Translations under genes and position numbers: made by a program
Shown here: piece by piece, positions 32,979-41,341 of the stretch
How positions within the stretch are numbered: the stretch's first letter is position 1
How the letters are laid out: every line of letters begins with the position of its first letter
NCBI RefSeq assembly: GCF_039871655.1
Contig: NZ_JBDPLZ010000007.1
Span: forward strand, 186,001 to 250,000
Source: Actinocorallia sp039871655
GTDB taxonomy: Bacteria; Actinomycetota; Actinomycetes; Streptosporangiales; Streptosporangiaceae
DNA length: 64,000 nt
Direction of reading: 5' to 3'
The notes under the pieces: model-generated
Told to the model about the DNA's origin: nothing
The model's database searches: none
What the model saw: the letters and a program-made list of their open reading frames with translations, nothing else

Positions 32979-34484
32979 TCAGGGATTGACGGGGACGGTG
33001 GGATCCGGGTCCACGGGCGGGGTGGTCGGGTCCGGGGTCGGCTCCTGGGTCTGGGTCTGGGTCGGGCTGGGGACGGGAGGCCTGCTCGTGGGCGGCGGGT
33101 CCGCGGGGTCGTCCGGTTCCTTGCTGGTGTTGCTGGGCCGCGGGCCCTTGGTGCCGGAGTCGGCGTCGCCGGACTTGGAGGGTCCGGAGGACGGGGACGG
33201 GACCACGGTGGTGGTGTAGACGGCCGGGTCGCCGTTCTCGTCGGTCGTCGTGGGAGACGAACTGGGGCCGCGCGACTTCTTCGGCGGGTTGACCTCGGCG
33301 TTGTTGGTCTCGCCCGGTTTCGGGGAGAAGATCTTCCCCTGGTCCGCGGAGATCTTGTACACCACGAAGCCGGCGCCGCCCGCGGTGAAGACCGCGAAGG
33401 ACACCGCGGCCGCCGTGATGAACCACGGCACCTTGGCCGCGCGGCGGGCGCGCGCCTCCCGGCGCGGATGGGTGCCCGTCACCGTGGCGGGAGGCAGTTC
33501 CCCGCCGTTGCGGCGGGCCCACTCCTGCGGGCTCATGCCCTTGACGCCGGTGGCCGCCGCGGGGTCGAGCGAGGTGACGTTCGGGTCGGCGCCGTCGGCC
33601 AGCCCCGCGCCCACGGTGAGCACCGCGGTGGTCTCGCCGGACGGGACGGCTCCGGGCGCGCCCCCGGGCATCCCGTCGGCCTGGCCGAGCAGCCGCATCA
33701 GCAGGTCGCGGGTGCGGGGGCGGGCGGCGGGGTCCTTCTCCAGGCAGTCGAGGATCAGCTCCCGCAGCGGGCCGTCGAGGTCGCCCAGGTCCGGTTCGTG
33801 GTTGGCGATCCGGTTGATCACGGCCATGATCGAGTCCTGGCCGAACGGCGGGTTGCCGGTGGCCGCGTAGACCATGGTGGAGGCCCAGCAGAACACGTCG
33901 CTGGCGGGCCCCACCTCGTCGGCCTCGACCTGCTCGGGGGACATGTAGGACGGGGTACCGATGACCTTGCTGGTGAGCGTGGTGGACGCCGAGGTGGCCT
34001 TGGCGACTCCGAAGTCGATCACGCGGGGCCCGTCCGGGCCGAGCAGGACGTTGTGCGGCTTGAAGTCGCGGTGGATGATCCCGGCCTGGTGGATGGCGAC
34101 CAGCGCGGTGGCGGTGCCGACGGCCAGCCGCTCCAGCTCCGCCCCCGACAGCGGCCCCGACTCCTGGACCCTGGCCTGCAGGCTGGGACCCGGCACGTAC
34201 TCGCTGACCGTGTAGAAGTGGTCGCCGTCCGCTCCGACGTCGTACAGCCGGGCCGTGCAGAAGGGCGCCACCTTCTTGGCGACCTCGACCTCCCGCAGGA
34301 ACCGCGCCCTGGCCTTGTCGTCGGACTCCAGATGGAGCAGCTTGATCGCGAACTGCTGGCCGCCGTCCGAGTGCCTTCCGAGGTACACGACCCCCTGGCC
34401 GCCCTCGCCGAGGCGGCCTTCTATGTCGTACGGCCCCAGCCGTAGCGGATCACTAGATCTGAGTGCCGCCACCATCTCCAGCAA
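32979..34484 (-). CDS. Membrane-anchored serine/threonine protein kinase
   Basis: 501 residues. Kinase domain 15-275: glycine loop GRLGEGGQGVVYLG, Lys in FAIKLLHLE, catalytic loop HRDFKPHN (Phe for the usual Leu), metal motif VIDFGVAK, activation segment with TSASTTLTSKVIGTPSYMSPEQ. A Pro/Ala-rich stretch follows; one transmembrane helix at about 350-372 (WFITAAAVSFAVFTAGGAGFVVY). The outer part of about 130 residues is Pro/Ser/Thr/Asp-rich with no PASTA repeats. Start unclear: TTG 34484 or GTG/ATG a few codons later. It faces the gdh gene in tandem, which suggests kinase control of glutamate oxidation, but this is context only. Confidence 0.9.
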   Translation of the reverse strand: MLEMVAALRSSDPLRLGPYDIEGRLGEGGQGVVYLGRHSDGGQQFAIKLLHLESDDKARARFLREVEVAKKVAPFCTARLYDVGADGDHFYTVSEYVPGPSLQARVQESGPLSGAELERLAVGTATALVAIHQAGIIHRDFKPHNVLLGPDGPRVIDFGVAKATSASTTLTSKVIGTPSYMSPEQVEADEVGPASDVFCWASTMVYAATGNPPFGQDSIMAVINRIANHEPDLGDLDGPLRELILDCLEKDPAARPRTRDLLMRLLGQADGMPGGAPGAVPSGETTAVLTVGAGLADGADPNVTSLDPAAATGVKGMSPQEWARRNGGELPPATVTGTHPRREARARRAAKVPWFITAAAVSFAVFTAGGAGFVVYKISADQGKIFSPKPGETNNAEVNPPKKSRGPSSSPTTTDENGDPAVYTTTVVPSPSSGPSKSGDADSGTKGPRPSNTSKEPDDPADPPPTSRPPVPSPTQTQTQEPTPDPTTPPVDPDPTVPVNP

Positions 34485-34832
34485 TCCCCCGTCATTCCGA
34501 CTTCTGTATGAAAGACACCAAAGCCTCGCCTGTCTGTGGGACAGCCCCTACGCGCCTCAGCCCCGTCTGAAACACCCTTGTTTCGCATGGACTGTATAGC
34601 GGCGCGAGGCTTCCATGCAGTAGAGGACGTTCCTATCGTTACTTCTCCGAAGCGGTCACCGCGGTTCCCGGCCGCCTCCCCTCTCAGACGTCTCGGCACC
34701 CCTCATTCGTTGCTCTGCCACCAGAAGTTTCCTCCAGTTCCCCGGCCCGACCGGGGATTCCCGGACGACCCGGGAGCGTCATGTGATTTCACTCACAACT
34801 ACCGGCGGGTGCCGCTTGGTTAGGGTCTGGGC
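34485..34832. promoter_or_regulatory. Divergent intergenic region with inverted repeats
   Basis: 348 bases between the kinase and the SoxR-like regulator, no gene seen. Inverted repeats: GAAACA-CCCT-TGTTTC at 34569-34584; GCATGGA (34585-34591) with TCCATGC (34612-34618); AAGCCTCGC (34521-34529) with GCGAGGCTT (34604-34612). Together they could form a long folded structure in the kinase leader, or mark regulator sites. I found no canonical SoxR box before the regulator gene. Confidence 0.45.
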
Positions 34833-35351
34833 ATGGCGGAGGGGATCAGGAAGGAGCTCACCATCGGTGAGCTGGCGGCACGCAGCGGGGTGGCCACCTC
34901 GACCCTGCGCTTCTACGAGAAGGAGGGGCTGATCCACAGCCGCCGCACCAGCGGCAACCAGCGCCGGTACGGCAGGGACATGCTGCGCAGGGTGGCCTTC
35001 ATCAAGGGCTCCCAGGGGGTGGGGATCTCGCTGTCGGCCATCCGGCGGGCGCTGGCCGTCCTGCCCGAGGGCCGCACACCCACCCGGTCGGACTGGGAGG
35101 CGCTCTCACGCGGCTGGGAACGGGAGCTCACCGAGCGCATCACCGTGCTCCTGCGGCTGCGCGACAACCTGACCGGCTGCATCGGCTGCGGCTGCCTGTC
35201 CCTCGACCTGTGCCCGCTGGTCAACCCGGGCGACGCCATGGCCGCCCAGGGGCCGGGCTCCCCTCTGTTCGCCCTCTCCGGCGACTCCGGCCAGGACGAC
35301 CCGGAGCACGACGCCCACGAGGCCGCTCCCGGGCCGGAGGCCTGCCGCTAA
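34833..35351 (+). CDS. soxR: SoxR-type MerR regulator with a [2Fe-2S] cluster motif
   Basis: 172 residues. The MerR helix-turn-helix begins LTIGELAARSGVATSTLRFYEKEGLI, with wing RTSGNQRRYGRDMLRR, and a dimerisation coiled coil ends at CIGCGCLSLDLCPLVNPGD (Cys near 119, 122, 124 and 130), the SoxR cluster signature. In actinomycetes SoxR senses redox-active compounds and switches a few oxidoreductase genes. The tail is longer than in E. coli SoxR (residues 138-172, Gly/Asp/Glu rich). Its stop codon overlaps the stop of the convergent HAD gene by two bases. Confidence 0.92.
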   Translation: MAEGIRKELTIGELAARSGVATSTLRFYEKEGLIHSRRTSGNQRRYGRDMLRRVAFIKGSQGVGISLSAIRRALAVLPEGRTPTRSDWEALSRGWERELTERITVLLRLRDNLTGCIGCGCLSLDLCPLVNPGDAMAAQGPGSPLFALSGDSGQDDPEHDAHEAAPGPEACR

Positions 35352-36097
35352 GGCTGCGGCCGGGTCAGCCTGTCGACGGCGGAGACCACAGCGGCGGTGT
35401 CGGCCAGCGTCGGGAGGACGAGATCGGCGCCGGCTCCGCGCAACTCGGTCTCGGTGGCGGTGCCGGTGGCCACGCCGACGCAGCGGGCGCGGGCGATCTG
35501 CGCGGCCCGGACGTCCAGCGGGTGGTCGGCGACCAGCACCGTCGCGCTCTCCGCGACGGGTGAGCCGTACTTCTGCGCCGCCTTGATCCGGGACGTCTCG
35601 ATGGTCGCGCCCTTGGGATAGACCGGCGAGAAGTAACCGCCGACGGACAGGTCCAGATGCCGGTCGAGCCCCAGCTCGGCGAGCTTGATCCGGGCGGTCG
35701 CCTCCAGCGAGCCGGTGAGCACCGACTGGACCACCCCGGGCAGCCGTCCCACCGCCTGCAGCGCCTCGGCCGCCCCCGGCAGCACCCGCGCGTGCGCCCG
35801 CACCTTGTCCCTCCGGACCGCGAACGCCGTCTCCAGCGCCCGGGTGAAGGCGTCCAGGTGCTCGTCCTCGGTCCGGACGCCGTTGAACGCCAGCGTCTCG
35901 AAGATGATCTCCGATTCGGTGCGCCCCGCCGTCGGGGCCATCCGGACCATGGGCCTGCCGGTCACCGCGGTGAACGCCTCGGCGTAGGCCTCCCGGGTCA
36001 CCCGCCCCGCGTCGAGCAGGGTGTGGTCCAGGTTCCAGAGGATCAAACGGTCACGGCGCACGCGCACATCGTAGGACGAAACCGGCCCGCGACCCAT
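35348..36097 (-). CDS. HAD-like protein lacking the nucleophilic Asp
   Basis: 249 residues with haloacid dehalogenase subfamily IA fold. Motif I is LILWNLDHTLLD: the first Asp of DxDxT, the residue that forms the aspartyl-phosphate, is Asn (codon AAC, around 36033). The second Asp is present, as are motif II (LTGS), a Lys (KGATIETSRIKAA) and motif IV (ADHPLDV). So catalysis as a normal phosphatase is doubtful unless another residue serves. Start is ambiguous at the N-terminus; the long frame begins at 36097, and RRDRLILWNLDHT may lie only 14 residues from the true start. It converges with soxR. Confidence 0.8.
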   Translation of the reverse strand: MGRGPVSSYDVRVRRDRLILWNLDHTLLDAGRVTREAYAEAFTAVTGRPMVRMAPTAGRTESEIIFETLAFNGVRTEDEHLDAFTRALETAFAVRRDKVRAHARVLPGAAEALQAVGRLPGVVQSVLTGSLEATARIKLAELGLDRHLDLSVGGYFSPVYPKGATIETSRIKAAQKYGSPVAESATVLVADHPLDVRAAQIARARCVGVATGTATETELRGAGADLVLPTLADTAAVVSAVDRLTRPQP

Positions 36098-36109
36098 GGG
36101 CGGGAGCTC

Positions 36110-37771
36110 CTACTTCTGCGAACTCCCCCCGGTTTCCCCCGCGGTCCGCTCCTGGTGCGGGTAGCGGTGGTCGGCGGGCGGGACGAACGTCTCCTTGATG
36201 GTGCGGGCGTTGACCCAGCGGACCAGGTTGAAGATCGAGCCGGCCTTGTCGTTGGTGCCGCTGGCCCTGGCCCCGCCGAAAGGCTGCTGCCCGACGACCG
36301 CTCCGGTGGGCTTGTCGTTGATGTAGAAGTTGCCGGCGGCGAAGCGCAGCCTCTCGGTGGCCCGGGCGATGGCGGCCCTGTCCCTCGCCATGATCGAGCC
36401 GGTGAGCCCGTAGGCGGCCGCCGACTCCATCTGCTCCAGCATCTCCTCGTAGCCGTCGTCGTCGTAGACGTGCACGCCCAGGACCGGCCCGAAGTACTCC
36501 TTGGTGAACAGCTCGTCCGACGGGTCGTCGCAGGTGAGGATCGTCGGCCGGACGAAGTAGCCGTCGGTGTCGTCGGCGGTGCCTCCGACGAGCAGCTCGA
36601 CCCCGTCGCGCCCGATCCGATCCAGCGCGGCCCGCTGCTTGGCGAAGGAGCGGGCGTCGATGACCGCGCCCATGAACAGCGAGAGGTCGCGGGCCACGTC
36701 GCCCATCGTCAGCGACTCGGTGGCGTGGGCGAGGTCGTCCCTGATCAGGTTCCACAGGGAGCGGGGGACGTAGGCGCGGGACGCCGCCGAGCACTTCTGG
36801 CCCTGGTACTCGAAGGCGCCGCGCACCAGCGCGGTCACGAGCGGCCCCGGGTCGGCCGACGGGTGGGCCACCACGAAGTCCTTGCCGCCGGTCTCGCCGA
36901 CCAGCCGGGGGTAGGAGCGGTACCCGGCGATGCCCGTCCCGACCGCCGACCACAACTTCTGGAAGGTGGCGGTGCTGCCGGTGAAGTGGATGCCGGCGAG
37001 ATCGGGGTGGGGCACCGCGGCCTCGGCGATCGCGTGGTGGTGGCCGGTGACCAGGTTGACCACTCCGGGGGGCAGCCCCGCCGCCTCCAGCAGCCGCATG
37101 GTGAAGTGCGCGGACAATCCCTGGGTGGGCGAGGGCTTCCACACCACCGTGTTGCCCATGAGCGCGGGCGCGGTCGGCAGGTTGGCGGCGATCGAGGTGA
37201 AGTTGAACGGCGTGATCGCCAGGACGAAGCCCTCCAGCGGCCGGTACTCCATCCGGTTCCAGACGCCCGGCTGGGAGGCGGGCTGCTCGGCCAGCAGCCG
37301 GCGGGCGTAGGCGACGTTGAACCGCCAGAAGTCGATCAGCTCGCAGGCGGAGTCGATCTCGGCCTGGTAGGGGCTCTTGGACTGGCCGAGCACGGTGGCG
37401 GCGTTGAGCACCTGGCGCCAGGGACCGGCCAGCAGCTCGGCGGCCCTCAGGAAGACCGCGGCCCTGTCCTCGAAGCTCAGCGCCCGCCACCCCGGGGCGG
37501 CCTCGCGCGCCGCCCGGACCGCGGCGGCGACGTCCTCACCGGTGGCGTCGCGCATCGTCCCCAGCACGTGGCGGTGGTCGTGCGGCTCGACCACGTCGAT
37601 CGGCTCGCCGCCGCCGAGCCGTTCGACCCCGCCGATCGTCATGGTGAGGTCCAGGCGGGCACCGCCCAGCTCCCGGATCCTCTCCTCCAGGAGAGCCCGC
37701 TCCGGACTGCCCGGAGCGTAGGACTTCACCGGTTCGTTCACCGGTTCCGGAACATCGGCCACCGCGTCCAT
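36110..37771 (-). CDS. L-glutamate gamma-semialdehyde (1-pyrroline-5-carboxylate) dehydrogenase
   Basis: 553 residues. It oxidises P5C/glutamate semialdehyde from proline or arginine to glutamate with NAD. Landmarks: EGFVLAITPFNFTSIAANLPTAPALMGNTVVWKPSPTQ (NAD pocket), GIHFTGSTATFQ, catalytic Glu in PRLVGETGGKDF, nucleophile Cys in FEYQGQKCSAASRAYVP, and QPFGGARASGTNDKAGS at the end. This subclass is the single-function P5CDH (RocA/PruA type) without a proline dehydrogenase domain. No PutA is beside it. Together with the glutamate dehydrogenase 5 kb away it supports amino-acid catabolism to 2-oxoglutarate. ATG 37771, stop 13 bases from the HAD gene. Confidence 0.94.
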   Translation of the reverse strand: MDAVADVPEPVNEPVKSYAPGSPERALLEERIRELGGARLDLTMTIGGVERLGGGEPIDVVEPHDHRHVLGTMRDATGEDVAAAVRAAREAAPGWRALSFEDRAAVFLRAAELLAGPWRQVLNAATVLGQSKSPYQAEIDSACELIDFWRFNVAYARRLLAEQPASQPGVWNRMEYRPLEGFVLAITPFNFTSIAANLPTAPALMGNTVVWKPSPTQGLSAHFTMRLLEAAGLPPGVVNLVTGHHHAIAEAAVPHPDLAGIHFTGSTATFQKLWSAVGTGIAGYRSYPRLVGETGGKDFVVAHPSADPGPLVTALVRGAFEYQGQKCSAASRAYVPRSLWNLIRDDLAHATESLTMGDVARDLSLFMGAVIDARSFAKQRAALDRIGRDGVELLVGGTADDTDGYFVRPTILTCDDPSDELFTKEYFGPVLGVHVYDDDGYEEMLEQMESAAAYGLTGSIMARDRAAIARATERLRFAAGNFYINDKPTGAVVGQQPFGGARASGTNDKAGSIFNLVRWVNARTIKETFVPPADHRYPHQERTAGETGGSSQK

Positions 37772-37889
37772 GGCTTCTCCGCAGGCTCGGCTCGGTCCGT
37801 CGTCGGGGCCCTGACGGCTCTCAACTCTGTATACCTCGAACCGCCGACGGCAACCGGCCCTGCCGCGGCTGCCTGTGGACGGCGCGGGC

Positions 37890-38372
37890 TCAGCCCGCGA
37901 GCATCCAGCGCTCGCCCTTCAACCGCATCACATACGGGGCCCGCCGGAGCCCCCCGGGCTCACCCGCGGGCCACACCAGGTCGGCGGGCTCGACGATCCA
38001 CTCTCCCCCGTCCGCCCCCGCGGCGGCCGTGGGGACCTTCACCTTCTTCAACCGCGCCCGGTCCCCGGGTGAGAGCCCCGCCACCCACCGGACGCACGGC
38101 TTGCCGAAGCGCTTCCTGGCGTGGGCCGGGACCACCCACCCGCAGACCGCGGTCTCGCCCGCGGCGGCGCCCCGCAGGATGCGCTGGAGCACCAGCCGGG
38201 CCTTGCGGTCGGTGCTCTGGTCGGCGGGCCCGGCGACGGGCGCCTGGGGGCCGGGCGAGGCGAAGAGCGGATAGGAGGCCTCGGGCGTCACCGGGGGCAG
38301 TCCCGGCTCCGTCTCGGCGGCGCACGCGCCGGCTCCGAGAACGCAGAACGCCAGGACGACCCTCACCCGCAC
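37890..38372 (-). CDS. Small lipoprotein of unknown function
   Basis: 160 residues. Signal peptide with lipobox-like VLGAGACA (Cys 17). Mature part is Pro/Ala/Gly-rich with two Cys (AVCGWVVP and GKPCVRW, possible disulfide) and a VKVPTAAAG segment; ends ERWMLAG. No family recognised. Located between the P5C dehydrogenase and the GH3 gene, separated from both by about 80-120 bases. Confidence 0.65.
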   Translation of the reverse strand: MRVRVVLAFCVLGAGACAAETEPGLPPVTPEASYPLFASPGPQAPVAGPADQSTDRKARLVLQRILRGAAAGETAVCGWVVPAHARKRFGKPCVRWVAGLSPGDRARLKKVKVPTAAAGADGGEWIVEPADLVWPAGEPGGLRRAPYVMRLKGERWMLAG

Positions 38373-38456
38373 CGCTCTTCCCTCCGCCGTGGTCCCGCCA
38401 GAACCTATCCCCCGACGAGCAGCTCAAGTCAAGGATCCGGCGGAGATCACAACAGA

Positions 38457-40094
38457 TCACAGGGGGTCGGTCAACCCGCTCCCCATCGGGGCGCCGCCGG
38501 GAAGGGAGACCGGCAGCCGCCCCTTCGGCGGGGTCTTGCCCGTCAGCACCCGGGCCAGCCCGCGCAGCGAGGCCGCGCTGCCGGAGTAGGTGGCCGCCAT
38601 GGCGTGCGCGGACCCGCCGTACCGCAGCGCGTACGGGCTGGCGATCGCGACGTAGACCACCTTGTGGCCCTTCGCGAGGCTCTTCAGGTAGTCCCGGGTG
38701 CCCGCGCTCGCCGTCGTCACGACGATGACATGCGTCTTGGCCTTCTGCTCCCCGGCGATCTGGACGCCCTCCTTGCGGAGCGCCGCGGCGATCTTCGTCT
38801 GCTCCGGGCCCTCGACGTAGACGGAGCCCTTCAGCGGCAGGGCGCCGTCCTTGTTGCGCACCACCGTCACCGCGCTCGTCGCCACCTCCTGCGCCGTCCG
38901 GCGGTGCTCGGCGCTGACCGCCCGGGCCGCCGCGGCCGGATCGGCCCGGACGTCGGTGAACAGCCCGCGGTTCTCCTTGAGCCGGAGGATCCGGGTGACC
39001 GCCTCGTCGAGCCGGGCCGCCGGGACCCTGCCGCTCTCGACCGCCTTGAGCACCTTGGCGTAGGCCGCGTCCAGGTCCGGCGGCATGAGCAGCAGGTCCG
39101 CCCCGGCCAGGAGCGACCGCACCGCCGCCTCCGGAGCGCCGCCGGGCACCTTGGCCCCGGCCATGCTCAGCGAGTCGGTGACGATCACGCCCTGGAAGCC
39201 GAGCTGCCCGCGCAGCAGTTCGGTGAGCACCTTCTTGGACATGGTGGCCGGCTTCCGGGAGGGGTCGAGGGCCGGGACGACCAGGTGCCCGCTCATGATC
39301 GCGTCGACTCCGGCGGCGATGGCCGACTGGAACGGCGGAGCGTGCACCTCCTGCCACTTCTGCCGGGAGTTCTCGATCACCGGCAGGCCGGTGTGGCTGT
39401 CGACGTCCGTGTCGCCGTGCCCGGGGAAGTGCTTGGCCACCGCGGCCACGCCCGCCGAGCGGTAGCCCTCGATCGAGGCGGTGACCATCCGCCCGGCCAG
39501 CGCGGGGTCCGCGCCGAAGGAGCGCACGCCGATCACCGGGTTGTCGGGATTGACGTTCACGTCGGCGACGGGCGCGAAGTTCAGGTTGACGCCGGCCGCA
39601 CGCAGCTCGGCGCCCGTCGCGGCCGTCGCCGCGCGGGCCAGGTCGGTGTTCCCGGTGGCGGCCAGCGCCATCGCCCCGGGGAAGTCGGTGGCGAACTTCG
39701 CGCGGGTGACCAGCCCGGTCTCCTCGTCCACCCCGATGAGCAGCGGCACCCTGGAAGCCGACTGCAGGCCGTTCGACAACTTCGCCGCCGCCTGCGGGCT
39801 GCCCAGGTTCCCGGGGAAGTAGATGAAGCCGCCGACCTTGTACTTCTTGGCGATCCGCTTCCCGTCGGCGGCGTCGCGGACCGTCGGCATGAACAGCTGG
39901 CCGACCTTCTCCCGCACACTCATGCCCTGCAGCAGTTCGGCGGCGAGCACCCCCGTCTGCTGTGTGCTCTCCTGCGGCGTGCCCGCGGCGCCCGGCGCGG
40001 TCGGCACTGCGGCCTGCTCGCTCCTGCCGCCCGTGGCGGAGCATCCGGCCAGCAGAGTCCCACCGAGGACCAGCGCGATGATTCGTACCCCCAT
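38457..40094 (-). CDS. NagZ-like beta-N-acetylhexosaminidase lipoprotein (GH3)
   Basis: 545 residues from ATG 40094. Lipobox VLGGTLLAGC places it on the outer face of the membrane. The GH3 domain (about 60-390) carries KHFPGHGDTDVDSHTGLP, the His/Asp pair typical of NagZ-type enzymes, and the nucleophile Asp in GVIVTDSLSMAGA. A second, Rossmann-like domain follows (residues 400-540), seen in the longer Gram-positive NagZ. These enzymes release GlcNAc from muropeptides or from GlcNAc-MurNAc turnover fragments. An upstream GTG at 40115 is an alternative start. The kinase, MurR and MurQ genes follow on the other side, forming a recycling set. Confidence 0.9.
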   Translation of the reverse strand: MGVRIIALVLGGTLLAGCSATGGRSEQAAVPTAPGAAGTPQESTQQTGVLAAELLQGMSVREKVGQLFMPTVRDAADGKRIAKKYKVGGFIYFPGNLGSPQAAAKLSNGLQSASRVPLLIGVDEETGLVTRAKFATDFPGAMALAATGNTDLARAATAATGAELRAAGVNLNFAPVADVNVNPDNPVIGVRSFGADPALAGRMVTASIEGYRSAGVAAVAKHFPGHGDTDVDSHTGLPVIENSRQKWQEVHAPPFQSAIAAGVDAIMSGHLVVPALDPSRKPATMSKKVLTELLRGQLGFQGVIVTDSLSMAGAKVPGGAPEAAVRSLLAGADLLLMPPDLDAAYAKVLKAVESGRVPAARLDEAVTRILRLKENRGLFTDVRADPAAAARAVSAEHRRTAQEVATSAVTVVRNKDGALPLKGSVYVEGPEQTKIAAALRKEGVQIAGEQKAKTHVIVVTTASAGTRDYLKSLAKGHKVVYVAIASPYALRYGGSAHAMAATYSGSAASLRGLARVLTGKTPPKGRLPVSLPGGAPMGSGLTDPL

Positions 40095-40206
40095 AGGCGG
40101 CGAGGGTAGCGCCACACCGTCCCTGCACCGGCCCCGTCACACGCCGAACGAACCCGGCCTTTCCCTAACCTGTCCTCGCCCTGGTCTCCCCTGGTCCGGG
40201 CCGCGG

Positions 40207-40230
40207 CCGGGCGGCCGGATGGCCGCCCGG
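40207..40230 (-). terminator. Terminator after the sugar kinase gene
   Basis: Perfect 10-bp stem (40207-40216 with 40221-40230), GGAT loop, 13 bases beyond the kinase stop. The rest of 40095-40243 is the promoter region of the GH3 gene. Confidence 0.7.
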
Positions 40231-40243
40231 CGGAGCTCCCGGT

Positions 40244-41236
40244 TCAGGCGGCCAGCCTGCGGATGGCCATGCGGGCGGCCCCGGCCGCACCGTCGCCGGC
40301 CGGGCTCGGCTCGTCTCCGAACCGCTCCCGCAGACCCTCCCTGACCAGCCTGGCGACCGGGCCCCGGCTCAGGACCGAGCCCGCCATGACCACGGGCGCC
40401 GCCGGTGTGTCCGGCTCCGGCAGCGAGTGGCGGACGGCGTCGACGTCCGTCAGCAGCCAGTCCGCCGCCTCCTCGACGATCTTCTGGGCCACCTCGTCCC
40501 CGGCCTCCGCCGCCTCGCTGACCACCGGCCCGAGCCGTCCGATCGCGGCCGGAGGGCGCCCGTAGACCTCCTTGACGATCGCCTGGGAGAGCAGCGGCGA
40601 GTACGGGCGGGGCGGCTCCGCCGCGGGCTCCTGGCCGCTCCCGGCCAGCACCAGCCGGCGCGGCATGAGGTCGGCCAGGACCTCAGAGCCCAGCAGCGCC
40701 CGCGGGATCGTCTCGGCCAGCACGGTGGGCGCGCCCCTGCCGTCCATGGCCGACAGCGCCGCCTTGGCGCCGCGCTTGCCGATCCATACGGCCGAGCCCT
40801 CGTCGCCCAGCAGGTAGCCGTAGCCGTCGGCGCGCCGGAGGATCTCGCCGTCCTGGATGACCGCGGCGCCCGCCCCGGTGCCCGCGAAGACCACGATCCC
40901 GCAGGAGGCCGCCGTTCCCGAGGCGAAGTTGATGGCGATGTCGGTGAAGACCTCCGGCTCCCCTCTCATGCCGAGCGCCTTCCAGGCCTTGCGGGAGGCC
41001 GAGAGCAGCAGGGGGCGTCCGGCGGCGCCCGCGCCCGCGATGCCGAAGACGCCGCCGGCCACGCCGGAGCGGTCTATCCCCTCGGTGGCCTCGCGCAGCG
41101 CGGTGTACAGGGCGCTCTCCGGGTCGCCGCCGGAGTTGGGGTTGGCGCCGGGTCCGGTGCCCGTGCCGATGACAGTTCCGTCGAGTGTGGCCAGGGCACA
41201 ACGGGTATGGGTGCCGCCGGCGTCGACGCCGATCAC
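40244..41236 (-). CDS. N-acetylglucosamine/N-acetylmuramate kinase (BadF/BadG family)
   Basis: At least 330 residues, an ASKHA-fold sugar kinase. Phosphate 1 GVDAGGTHTRCALATLDG, phosphate 2 GIVVFAGTGAGAAVIQDG, and GYGYLLGDEGSAVWIGKRGAKAAL are the family blocks; the adenosine motif is AAPVVMAGSVLSRGPVA. Family members phosphorylate GlcNAc, and in clostridia MurK acts on MurNAc as well, which would suit the adjacent MurQ. Start uncertain: GTG 41236 is the last plausible codon, but the frame is open to 41377 with TTG 41317 and no good ribosome site; 41342 is the divergent gene's start. Coordinates given are minimal. Confidence 0.87.
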   Translation of the reverse strand: MIGVDAGGTHTRCALATLDGTVIGTGTGPGANPNSGGDPESALYTALREATEGIDRSGVAGGVFGIAGAGAAGRPLLLSASRKAWKALGMRGEPEVFTDIAINFASGTAASCGIVVFAGTGAGAAVIQDGEILRRADGYGYLLGDEGSAVWIGKRGAKAALSAMDGRGAPTVLAETIPRALLGSEVLADLMPRRLVLAGSGQEPAAEPPRPYSPLLSQAIVKEVYGRPPAAIGRLGPVVSEAAEAGDEVAQKIVEEAADWLLTDVDAVRHSLPEPDTPAAPVVMAGSVLSRGPVARLVREGLRERFGDEPSPAGDGAAGAARMAIRRLAA

Positions 41237-41292
41237 GTAGGGGCCGGGGATGTCGTTGGGGGTGACCGAATCGGTGGTCAGATCACGTCCGT

Positions 41293-41339
41293 AGAAACTT
41301 TGACGTTGACGTGACAAACCCCTTGTAAGAAACTTTCTT
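41293..41339. promoter_or_regulatory. Candidate RpiR/MurR operator region
   Basis: AGAAACTTT occurs twice, at 41293-41301 and 41328-41336, 35 bases apart. The second is within the 13-base palindrome AAGAAACTTTCTT (41327-41339) that ends two bases before the regulator's ATG. The region lies between the divergent kinase and regulator genes and is AT-richer than its surroundings, as expected for an autoregulated site. Confidence 0.55.
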
Positions 41340-41341
41340 CC

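Noticed and set aside
34700..34832. SoxR box before the soxR gene
   Set aside because: No CCTCAA-N-TTGAGG-like palindrome is visible; short repeats here do not match.
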